From Sinorhizobium alkalisoli (GTDB taxonomy: Bacteria > Pseudomonadota > Alphaproteobacteria > Rhizobiales > Rhizobiaceae), in the NCBI RefSeq assembly GCF_008932245.1, contig NZ_CP034910.1:1488001-1552000 (forward strand): a stretch of DNA of 64,000 nt. The letters run 5' to 3'. A program made the position numbers and the translations under genes. Shown one piece after another: positions 25,492 to 32,233 of this stretch. Numbering within the stretch: the stretch's first letter is position 1; each line of letters starts with the position of its first letter. A model generated the notes under the pieces. It was given only the letters and a program-made list of their open reading frames with translations, ran no database searches and was not told where the DNA came from.

Positions 25492-27543
25492 TTATAGGCC
25501 GAAGGGGAATGTCTCCGGTATCCCCTCGCCGACGTGGTCCGCACCAAGCGGTGTGACCGGTGTCGTCTCGTCGAACCAGACGAAGGCATCGAACTGCCGG
25601 GGCAGCGACGCATAGGCATAGTGGCTCAGGCGCTCCGTTTCCGGACGGTAGATGACGCCTATGAAACGCTCGAGCTTCGGCTCCAGAAGACGCCGGCGAA
25701 GCGCGGGGTCGCGCGAAAACTCGAGAAGAAAGTGTCGGACCTGCGAATCGTGGCACAGCCGCTCATAGCTGCCCTCAAGCGAGGCGCGGATCGGCTTCAC
25801 TTCCATGTCGCCTCCCCAATCGCTCGCGGCTGCGACCTTGCCGCCATGGGTGCCGAAGCCGATCAGCGCCGTCTCGCCGGGAAATCGCTCGCGGCACAGC
25901 TGGCCGATGTTCACCTCGTCCCGTGCCATTCCCATGTCGGTGTGGCGCGCATCGCCGATGTGGGAATTGTGAGCCCAGACCACCGCCTTGGCGCTGGGGC
26001 CACGCGCCGTCAGCAGATGCTCCAGTGTCCCGAACATGTGGGTGTCGCGCATGTTCCAGGATTCTGGCCCGGCATAATACATGATACGATAATATCGCTC
26101 GGCCGAGGCGACCAGGCGGGCGTTCTGCGCCGCGTCCATGAGTTCGTCTCCAGCCGCAAGTCCGGCGCGCAATTGCTGCTCCAATAGCTCCTGGCATTGG
26201 CTGACGACCGCTTGCTCGCAGTCACGGAAGCCCTTCGACAACGCCGCTCGGCCGTAGGTCGAGGGCTCGTTCTGCCATGGGGTCAGGCGCCCGTAGCGCT
26301 CACGAGCAACAGCTGCCGCCTCGGGGTCGGTCCTGTCGAGATAGTCGAGAACCGCCGCGATCGAACCGCGCATGTTGTATATATCCAGCCCATGGAAACC
26401 GGCGCGGTCCGCCTCGGCTTTCTGTTGATTGTAAGCGCGCAACCACTCGACGAATTCGACGACTTCGCGATTTCGCCACATCCAGGTCGGGAAGCGTTCG
26501 AACGCGGTCCGCGGTCGCGCAGCCTGCCGCTGCCGCACGTAGCGGTCGACGGCTGCCGCATCGGGCCAGTCCGCTTCGACGGCGACAATCGTGAAGCCAT
26601 GCGCCTCGATCAGCCGGCGGGTGATCGCCGCGCGTGCCCGGTAGAATTCAGAGGTGCCGTGGCTGGCTTCGCCCAGAAGCACGAGACGGCGGTCCGCGAA
26701 GCGGTCGAACAGACGGCCGAAGGCCGGGTCGTCGAAATCGGGCAGGGGTTCGGCGGCGGCGGCAATCAGTTCGGAGAGGGACATGGCGGGCGGTCGCCCT
26801 TTCGCGCCCTGTTGATCGGCGGCCCGGCCCTGCTCCGAGACGAGCGGCACAAAGCGCACGCCACCAAGATCCTGTTCCTCGAACGTGGTGGCGTTCACGC
26901 GCGTGATCTGCATCAGGCGCTGTTCCTCGGCGGAGCCGACCGGAATGATTAACCGGCCGCCAAGATCGAGCTGCTCTTTCAGCGCATGCGGCACATTCGG
27001 GCCACCGGCCGCCACAAGGATGGCGTCGAAAGGCCCGGCCTCGGGCCAGCCAGCGGTGCCGTCACCGATGCGCACATCGATATTGTCGTAGCCGAGATCG
27101 GCGAACCGATTCCGTGCCGCCTTCGCCAGTCCGGGGTGCCGCTCGATGGTACAGACATGCCCTGCAATCCGGCTGAGAACTGCCGCCGCATAGCCGGAAC
27201 CCGTTCCTATTTCGAGAACGATGTCGCCCGGTTCAGGCCCAGCGCGTTCGATCATCAGTGCGACGATATAGGGCTGCGAAATAGTCTGGCCGTGACCGAT
27301 CGCGAGGGCTGAGTCCTCATAGGCGAACTCCTCGAAGCCTGGATCTACAAAAGCCTCCCGCGGGACGTTTCGCATTGCGTCGAGCACATCTGGATCATTG
27401 ATTCCGCGGCGGGAGAGCTGCGACGCGATCATCCGGTCCCTGGCGCGTGAAAAATCGACGATGTCGGACGGCCTCCAGCCTCGGTTGGACGTTCCGGTGT
27501 TGCCGATCAGGAACCGCGCATGGACCGCATTGTTCCCCATCAC
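25492..27543 (-). CDS. Fused protein-L-isoaspartate O-methyltransferase / erythromycin esterase-like protein
   Basis: A 683-residue fusion. Residues about 30-235 are a PCMT domain: DAMRNVPREAFVDPGF, GHGQTISQPYIVALM and the SAM motif VLEIGTGSGYAAAVL; it repairs isoaspartyl residues in damaged proteins. Residues about 255-683 are an erythromycin-esterase-like domain: RLVLLGEASHGTSEFYRAR, IVAVEADWPDAAAVDRYVR and VVWAHNSHIGDARHTDMG, where the His/Glu residues of the family are retained. The second activity is unknown in such fusions. There is no signal peptide. It stands alone on the minus strand. Confidence 0.88.
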   Translation of the reverse strand: MMGNNAVHARFLIGNTGTSNRGWRPSDIVDFSRARDRMIASQLSRRGINDPDVLDAMRNVPREAFVDPGFEEFAYEDSALAIGHGQTISQPYIVALMIERAGPEPGDIVLEIGTGSGYAAAVLSRIAGHVCTIERHPGLAKAARNRFADLGYDNIDVRIGDGTAGWPEAGPFDAILVAAGGPNVPHALKEQLDLGGRLIIPVGSAEEQRLMQITRVNATTFEEQDLGGVRFVPLVSEQGRAADQQGAKGRPPAMSLSELIAAAAEPLPDFDDPAFGRLFDRFADRRLVLLGEASHGTSEFYRARAAITRRLIEAHGFTIVAVEADWPDAAAVDRYVRQRQAARPRTAFERFPTWMWRNREVVEFVEWLRAYNQQKAEADRAGFHGLDIYNMRGSIAAVLDYLDRTDPEAAAVARERYGRLTPWQNEPSTYGRAALSKGFRDCEQAVVSQCQELLEQQLRAGLAAGDELMDAAQNARLVASAERYYRIMYYAGPESWNMRDTHMFGTLEHLLTARGPSAKAVVWAHNSHIGDARHTDMGMARDEVNIGQLCRERFPGETALIGFGTHGGKVAAASDWGGDMEVKPIRASLEGSYERLCHDSQVRHFLLEFSRDPALRRRLLEPKLERFIGVIYRPETERLSHYAYASLPRQFDAFVWFDETTPVTPLGADHVGEGIPETFPFGL

Positions 27544-27620
27544 GCGAAGGCACCGGTTCGTGCGGCGTCCGCTGCCTCACTCTGGAGGGCCTTTCGCCCG
27601 GCCGAAGGCGGGAAGGACAT

Positions 27621-27645
27621 GGAACCTGCCCGTGTCCCTGACGTT
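27621..27645 (+). promoter_or_regulatory. EcfG-type promoter for the gene pair at 27675-28137
   Basis: GGAAC at 27621-27625, 16 nt, CGTT at 27642-27645: a perfect match to the consensus. It lies 30 nt before the ATG at 27675. Confidence 0.7.
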
Positions 27646-27674
27646 GATTCACCAGGAACCGCGAGGAGAGCGAG

Positions 27675-27923
27675 ATGGTCACGCGAAAGAAAGCGCCGAG
27701 GAGCGAAAGCAAAGACACCACGATCCCGATGAGCAAACACATCGAGACGGACAGTGAGCTGCACCGTGAATCCGACACGCGGCCGCTCGAGCCCGATGAC
27801 CTGATGAAACAGCGGGCCGCGCGGGAGGCGGCACGCATCAAAAGGGATGAATATCTCGTTGAAACCGACTTGGAAGATGCGGATGAGCGTTTTCCTCTGC
27901 CGAATATGAAAGAGCAGGAGTGA
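27675..27923 (+). CDS. Small hydrophilic stress-type protein
   Basis: An 82-residue charged protein (MVTRKKAPRSESKDTTIPMS..., RPLEPDDLMKQRAAREAARI) with no hydrophobic core, probably disordered or helical only on binding. The ATG follows GGAGAGCGAG. A perfect EcfG-type promoter precedes it, so it should be a general-stress gene. It is followed after 16 nt by another small gene. Function unknown. Confidence 0.65.
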   Translation: MVTRKKAPRSESKDTTIPMSKHIETDSELHRESDTRPLEPDDLMKQRAAREAARIKRDEYLVETDLEDADERFPLPNMKEQE

Positions 27924-27939
27924 CTCAAGGAGAAGAGCC

Positions 27940-28137
27940 ATGAAGAAGAAGCCGAAACCGGGAGCGCCGGGTACTACGGAACAGTGGCCGAGATGGGAGG
28001 GTCCGAAGGAAACCCGGCCCAGAGGTTACATGCCCGCCAAAGACGACCCGGAACAGGACAGGGACGCGGTCGGCGAAAATTTGAAGGATCCCCATCGCGG
28101 CAAGCTGAGCGACGCCCTCAAGCAGAAAGACGAGTGA
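27940..28137 (+). CDS. Small hydrophilic protein
   Basis: A 65-residue lysine- and proline-rich soluble protein (MKKKPKPGAPGTTEQWPRWE, later GKLSDALKQKDE). AAGGAG lies eight bases upstream of the ATG. It is 16 nt behind the previous small gene and presumably on the same stress-induced transcript. Function unknown. Confidence 0.6.
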   Translation: MKKKPKPGAPGTTEQWPRWEGPKETRPRGYMPAKDDPEQDRDAVGENLKDPHRGKLSDALKQKDE

Positions 28138-28232
28138 GGGTCGCTTGCCGGATCGTCAATGCAGCGGTCTTGCGATCAGGAGCAGCGGCAAACCCTCCGG
28201 ATAATCGTGGACAGGAATATCTGCACGGTCTC

Positions 28233-28257
28233 GGAACCGAGCGGCGGTCCGGCGGTT
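28233..28257 (+). promoter_or_regulatory. EcfG-type promoter for the BON-domain gene
   Basis: GGAAC at 28233-28237, 16 nt, GGTT at 28254-28257, 33 nt before the ATG. Confidence 0.6.
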
Positions 28258-28289
28258 TGGCTGGGGTCCAATCTTGAAAGGAGAACGGA

Positions 28290-29018
28290 ATGGCTAGCAG
28301 GCACGAATGGAGGCGCAACGATCCCGAACGGCGTCACCGCAGGGACTGGTATGGCACACCGAACGACGAGGACCGACGCCGAGCCCGCCGTTTCGAAGAG
28401 ACCGGCGCACGCGGGGCAGATTGGGAGAATGCGGAGTACTATCCGGATGCCGAGCCGGGTCGCGCCGCTCGATACCGTGGATGGGGCCAGGACTACGAGG
28501 CCAGAGATCGCGAACGCGCATTCCGCGACTATTACGGGCCCGGCTTCGGCGCACGTGGTGGCTATTACCCCAGCGGCGACTATTACCCGGACTACGGTTA
28601 CGCCCGCCGCTATCCCTATCGCGACTATGATCGGGATCGGGATTATGGCGAACGCGGGTTCATGGAGCGCGCCAGCGATGAGGTCGCTTCCTGGTTCGGC
28701 GATGAGGATGCCGAACGTAGGCGCAGGATGGACGAATACCGTGGCAAGGGACCCAAGGGATATACGCGGTCCGACAGCCGCATCCAGGAAGACGTCAGCG
28801 ATCGCTTGAGCGATGATGGAGCGCTCGACGCTTCGGATATCGAGGTGTCCGTCTCCAATGGGGAGGTGCAACTCGGCGGTTTCGTCAATTCGAAATGGGC
28901 CAAACGGAGAGCGGAGGACTGCGCCGAAGACGTCTCCGGCGTGACCAATGTCCAGAACAATATCCGTGTTCGGGCAGAGAGTTCGTCCGAATGGAGCAGC
29001 GCGGAAAGCGAGACCTAA
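28290..29018 (+). CDS. BON-domain protein with Tyr/Arg/Gly-rich N-terminal region
   Basis: A 242-residue protein. The first about 130 residues are low-complexity and rich in Arg, Tyr, Asp and Gly (runs such as YYPSGDYYPDYGYARRYPYR). A SWFGDEDAERRR motif follows, then a BON domain at about 160-230 (RIQEDVSDRLSDDGALDASD, then VSVSNGEVQLGGFV and GVTNVQNNIRV). BON domains bind membranes or polymers and occur in osmotic-shock proteins such as OsmY. No signal peptide is evident. AAGGAG precedes the ATG. Stress induction is predicted from the EcfG-type promoter. Confidence 0.8.
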   Translation: MASRHEWRRNDPERRHRRDWYGTPNDEDRRRARRFEETGARGADWENAEYYPDAEPGRAARYRGWGQDYEARDRERAFRDYYGPGFGARGGYYPSGDYYPDYGYARRYPYRDYDRDRDYGERGFMERASDEVASWFGDEDAERRRRMDEYRGKGPKGYTRSDSRIQEDVSDRLSDDGALDASDIEVSVSNGEVQLGGFVNSKWAKRRAEDCAEDVSGVTNVQNNIRVRAESSSEWSSAESET

Positions 29019-29060
29019 GCAAGTTCAGCAACCGCTTTGCGATCAGAACCTGCCGCAAGC

Positions 29061-29393
29061 CTAAGGGCCTGATATAAGCAGATAGTCGTGGGTAAACCCA
29101 CGACTATCTGCTACAGCGATCATTTTATCGCGTGCCTTCGCGGCGGCGAAGCCGGACCTGACGCGCTCGCTGATCAGATCACGTTCGAATTCCGTAATGC
29201 CGGATAGGAATGTCGCGAGCATCCGGCCGTGCGGCGAGGACAGATCGAATGCCATGCCGTTCATGGCGATCACTGAGACCTTCCATCCTTCCAACTCGCG
29301 CAGCGTGTGGAGAAGATCGACGGTCGAGCGGTCCCAGCGAGACAACTCCGTGGCCAATATCACGTCGATCCTTCGAGCTTGGACAAGAGCCAT
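29061..29393 (-). pseudogene. Serine recombinase (resolvase/invertase) remnant
   Basis: A 110-residue frame matching the middle of a resolvase catalytic domain: IDVILATELSRWDRSTVDLL, then LRELEGWKVSVIAMNG and the E-helix region GITEFERDLISERVRSGFAA. The N-terminal part with the active-site serine (YxRVS) and the C-terminal DNA-binding domain are missing. After KARDKMIA the sequence runs into a palindrome (29077-29112) and stops. It is a non-functional relic of a mobile element or integron-like insertion. Confidence 0.75.
29077..29112. repeat. Perfect inverted repeat, 17-bp arms with 2-nt loop
   Basis: AGCAGATAGTCGTGGGT (29077-29093) and its exact reverse complement (29096-29112) are separated by AA. 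It lies at the broken 3' end of the resolvase remnant. It could be a decayed element end, or a strong stem-loop terminator, though no T run follows on either strand. Confidence 0.75.
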
Positions 29394-29426
29394 GACTTTT
29401 TGGCTCGACCCCTTAAATCGACCTTT

Positions 29427-30383
29427 TTATCCCCAAACGCGACGAATCGCATCGAACGCAGCGGCGATGGTGGGATTATCCCTGCTAGCCTCTAGACAAA
29501 GGAAACTCAAGGTCGTCCCGATCGTTACCGCATCGGCGACGATAAGCCCATGCGCTTGCTGCTCGTGAAGGGCTATCGATTCGCGGCAAAGGCTTAAACC
29601 CACGCCCGTCCGAACCATGGCGACCATCGATGCTTCCTGATCCACTTGGGCGACGAAATTCTGCCGTAAGCCGAGATCCATGAACAGGCGCGTCAGAAGG
29701 CGATTGTGTACCGAAGCAGGCGGAGTGCCAATCCATGGCAGGGCGGCAAGCTGTGTCCAATCCGCATCACGCACGAAGCTGGCGAGGGAGGGTGGTGCGA
29801 CGACGCGGTAAGTCAATCGCGCCAGCTCCCTGCCGTGGAACAGCTTGGCTGCGCCTTCGCCGCAAAGTTCGGATACGGGTTCGAAGTCGTTCGGGTCTCC
29901 AAGGAAGAAGCCGGCATCGAGTTCGTTTCGCCGGAGCCCTTCGGGCACGTCACCGCTCATGCCGTGGCGCAGCGTCGTTTCGATGCCAGGCCCGCTTTCG
30001 ATCAGCGCCTTCAGGAACGCGCCCAACCGCGTGAACTCCGGGTCGATGATCGTGCCAATCCTTAGTTTTCCCCGGACGCGGGTGGCGAGATGCCCGGCCG
30101 TCTGTCCGAAATCCACCAGCGCGGCGAGCACCTGCTCGGCCTTGGCGGCCAGCAGGGCGCCTTCATGGGTCAGTTCCAGACCTGTTGACGTTCGCCGGAA
30201 CAGGGTGATGCCGGTATCGGCCGCAAGGCGCTTCAGTTGCAGGGTGACGGCCGGCTGCGTGAGGTGCAGTTGTTCTGCGGCGCGCGTGACATTGCCCTCG
30301 CGCGCGACGGTCACGAAGGCTTTCAATGTTCTAAGGTCGACCGAGTGCATCATATTAATTTCACTTATAATGCTTTGCGTCAT
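29427..30383 (-). CDS. LysR family transcriptional regulator
   Basis: A 318-residue LysR-type regulator: N-terminal winged helix-turn-helix (LRTLKAFVTVAREGNVTRAA, then LHLTQPAVTLQLKRLA) and a periplasmic-binding-like effector domain (LRIGTIIDPEFTRLG, MVAMVRTGVGLSLCRES). It is divergent from the GMC oxidoreductase and CoA-transferase genes and probably controls them. The 128-nt space between holds a 9-bp inverted repeat, CACTTATAA at 30362-30370 and TTATAAGTG at 30470-30478, that may be its binding region. The effector is unknown. Confidence 0.9.
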   Translation of the reverse strand: MTQSIISEINMMHSVDLRTLKAFVTVAREGNVTRAAEQLHLTQPAVTLQLKRLAADTGITLFRRTSTGLELTHEGALLAAKAEQVLAALVDFGQTAGHLATRVRGKLRIGTIIDPEFTRLGAFLKALIESGPGIETTLRHGMSGDVPEGLRRNELDAGFFLGDPNDFEPVSELCGEGAAKLFHGRELARLTYRVVAPPSLASFVRDADWTQLAALPWIGTPPASVHNRLLTRLFMDLGLRQNFVAQVDQEASMVAMVRTGVGLSLCRESIALHEQQAHGLIVADAVTIGTTLSFLCLEASRDNPTIAAAFDAIRRVWG

Positions 30384-30478
30384 TTGTCATTGGATTTCCC
30401 CGCTGATCGTCGGCTATTGCTTGGAAAATTCGAGGAGGACGATTGAATGCCGTGCCTAACAGTAAGGCTTTATAAGTG
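30362..30478. promoter_or_regulatory. Divergent LysR/GMC control region with spaced inverted repeat
   Basis: CACTTATAA (30362-30370) and its exact complement TTATAAGTG (30470-30478) bracket the intergenic region. The first overlaps the start of the LysR gene and the second lies inside the small leader frame. The role as an operator is an inference. Confidence 0.4.
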
Positions 30479-30515
30479 TGAACTGTCTCTTCGCGACGGG
30501 CGCGTAAGCCGATGA
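30447..30515 (+). CDS. Short leader reading frame coupled to the GMC gene
   Basis: A 22-codon frame, MPCLTVRLYKCELSLRDGRV then SR and a stop, begins behind the strong site GAGGAGG. Its TGA overlaps the ATG of the GMC gene (ATGA). The GMC gene has no good ribosome site of its own, so this frame may deliver ribosomes to it. No comparison with relatives was possible. Confidence 0.4.
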   Translation: MPCLTVRLYKCELSLRDGRVSR

Positions 30516-32206
30516 CGCGCCGGGACACTCGGCAATCCGACGATCGCTTCGACTACATCGTCGTCGGGGGCGGCTCCGCCGGCTGCCTGCTGGCCAACCG
30601 TCTCAGCCGCGATCCCTCGATGCGCGTGTTGCTGCTCGAAGCCGGAGGGAAGGACGACTATCCCTGGATCCACATCCCGGTCGGCTATCTCTACTGCATT
30701 GGCAACCCGCGAACCGACTGGTTGTTCAAGACCGAACCGGATGCTGGCCTGAACGGGCGGTCGCTGCGCTATCCACGCGGCAAGACGCTCGGTGGCTGCT
30801 CCTCGATCAACGGGATGATCTACATGCGAGGGCAGGCCCGCGACTATGACGGCTGGGCGGCGGAGACCGGGGACGATGCCTGGACCTGGCAGAACTGCCT
30901 GCCCGATTTCAAGGCGCATGAGGATCACTATCGGCTCGACAATGGCAACGACCCCGAGACCGGCGGCAACAGCCGCTTTTCCGACATGCACGGGCACGGC
31001 GGCGAGTGGCGAATCGAAAAGCAGCGGCTGAAATGGGATATTCTCGAATCCTTTGCCGAGGCTGCCGTCGAGGCCGGCATTCCGCGCTCCGACGATTTTA
31101 ACAGCGGCGACAATGAGGGGGTCGGCTATTTCGAGGTCAACCAGAGGTCCGGCTGGCGCTGGAACACCTCCAAGGCCTTTCTGCGCCCGGCGAAGAACCG
31201 GCCCAATCTCTCTGTCTGGACGCAGTCCCATGTCGAAAGGCTGGTACTCGAAACTGAGGCCCCGGACCCCAAGCGCTGCACCGGCGTCGTGCTTCAGCGG
31301 CAGGGCCGGAGAGTGGAGGTCCGCGCTGACAGGGAGGTCATTCTCTGCGCCGGCGCGATCGGTTCGCCGCACATCCTGCAATTGTCGGGCATCGGGCCGG
31401 CCGGCCTGCTGAAGCGCCACGGAATCGCTGTGATACACGATCTGCCCGGAGTCGGGGAAAACCTTCAGGACCATTTGCAGATCCGGGCGGTTTTCAAGGT
31501 CGGCAACGCGAAGACACTGAACACGCTCGCCAATAACCTCCTTGGCAAGGCGATGATCGGGCTCGAATATGTGCTGAAACGCAGCGGCCCGATGAGCATG
31601 TCGCCGTCACAGCTCGGCGCCTTCACCCGCTCGGACGACAGCCAGGCCCACGCCAATCTGGAATATCACGTCCAGCCTCTGAGCCTCGACACCTTCGGCG
31701 AGCCGCTGCACAGCATCCCCGCCTTCACCGCGAGTGTCTGCAACCTAAACCCGACGAGTGTCGGTAGCGTGCGGATTCGATCCAACAGCGCCGCCGATGC
31801 GCCGGCGATCGCGCCGAACTATCTGAGCACGGAGGAGGACCGGAAGATTGCCGCTCAAAGCCTCCGGCAGGTGCGCAAGATCGTATCGCAGCCGGCGCTG
31901 GCGAAGTACCGGCCGGAGGAATGGAAACCCGGCCGGCAATTCCAGAGCGACGAGGAGCTTGCCCGGCTCGCCGGCGACATCGCCAACACCATCTTCCATC
32001 CGGTCGGGACGACGAGGATGGGGCGCGACGACGATCCGACGTCCGTCGTGGACAGCCGCTTGCGGGTCAGGGGTATAGCGGGTCTGCGCGTCGTCGATGC
32101 CGGCATCATGCCGAAGATCACCAGCGGCAACACCAATTCGCCGACGCTGATGATCGCCGAAAAGGCTGCAGGATGGATCGTGAATGACGCGCGGCGGCGC
32201 GGATAA
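30512..32206 (+). CDS. GMC family FAD-dependent oxidoreductase (choline dehydrogenase-like)
   Basis: A 564-residue flavoprotein: FAD-binding YIVVGGGSAGCLLANRLS, GMC signature 1 LRYPRGKTLGGCSSINGMIY, signature 2 GAIGSPHILQLSGIGPA and the C-terminal catalytic HPVGTTRMG and GNTNSPTLMIAEK (His and Asn). Such enzymes oxidise choline, other alcohols or polyethylene-glycol-like substrates. The following CoA-transferase gene and the broken binding-protein gene of a glycine betaine-type transporter favour a quaternary amine or carnitine-like compound, without proof. Expression is probably under the divergent LysR protein. Confidence 0.9.
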   Translation: MTRRDTRQSDDRFDYIVVGGGSAGCLLANRLSRDPSMRVLLLEAGGKDDYPWIHIPVGYLYCIGNPRTDWLFKTEPDAGLNGRSLRYPRGKTLGGCSSINGMIYMRGQARDYDGWAAETGDDAWTWQNCLPDFKAHEDHYRLDNGNDPETGGNSRFSDMHGHGGEWRIEKQRLKWDILESFAEAAVEAGIPRSDDFNSGDNEGVGYFEVNQRSGWRWNTSKAFLRPAKNRPNLSVWTQSHVERLVLETEAPDPKRCTGVVLQRQGRRVEVRADREVILCAGAIGSPHILQLSGIGPAGLLKRHGIAVIHDLPGVGENLQDHLQIRAVFKVGNAKTLNTLANNLLGKAMIGLEYVLKRSGPMSMSPSQLGAFTRSDDSQAHANLEYHVQPLSLDTFGEPLHSIPAFTASVCNLNPTSVGSVRIRSNSAADAPAIAPNYLSTEEDRKIAAQSLRQVRKIVSQPALAKYRPEEWKPGRQFQSDEELARLAGDIANTIFHPVGTTRMGRDDDPTSVVDSRLRVRGIAGLRVVDAGIMPKITSGNTNSPTLMIAEKAAGWIVNDARRRG

Positions 32207-32233
32207 GAACAATATAGTCCGGAGGAACCCCAC

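Noticed and set aside
30470..31474. A 334-codon minus-strand frame under the GMC gene
   Set aside because: It overlaps the flavin-binding part of the GMC enzyme and has no independent support.
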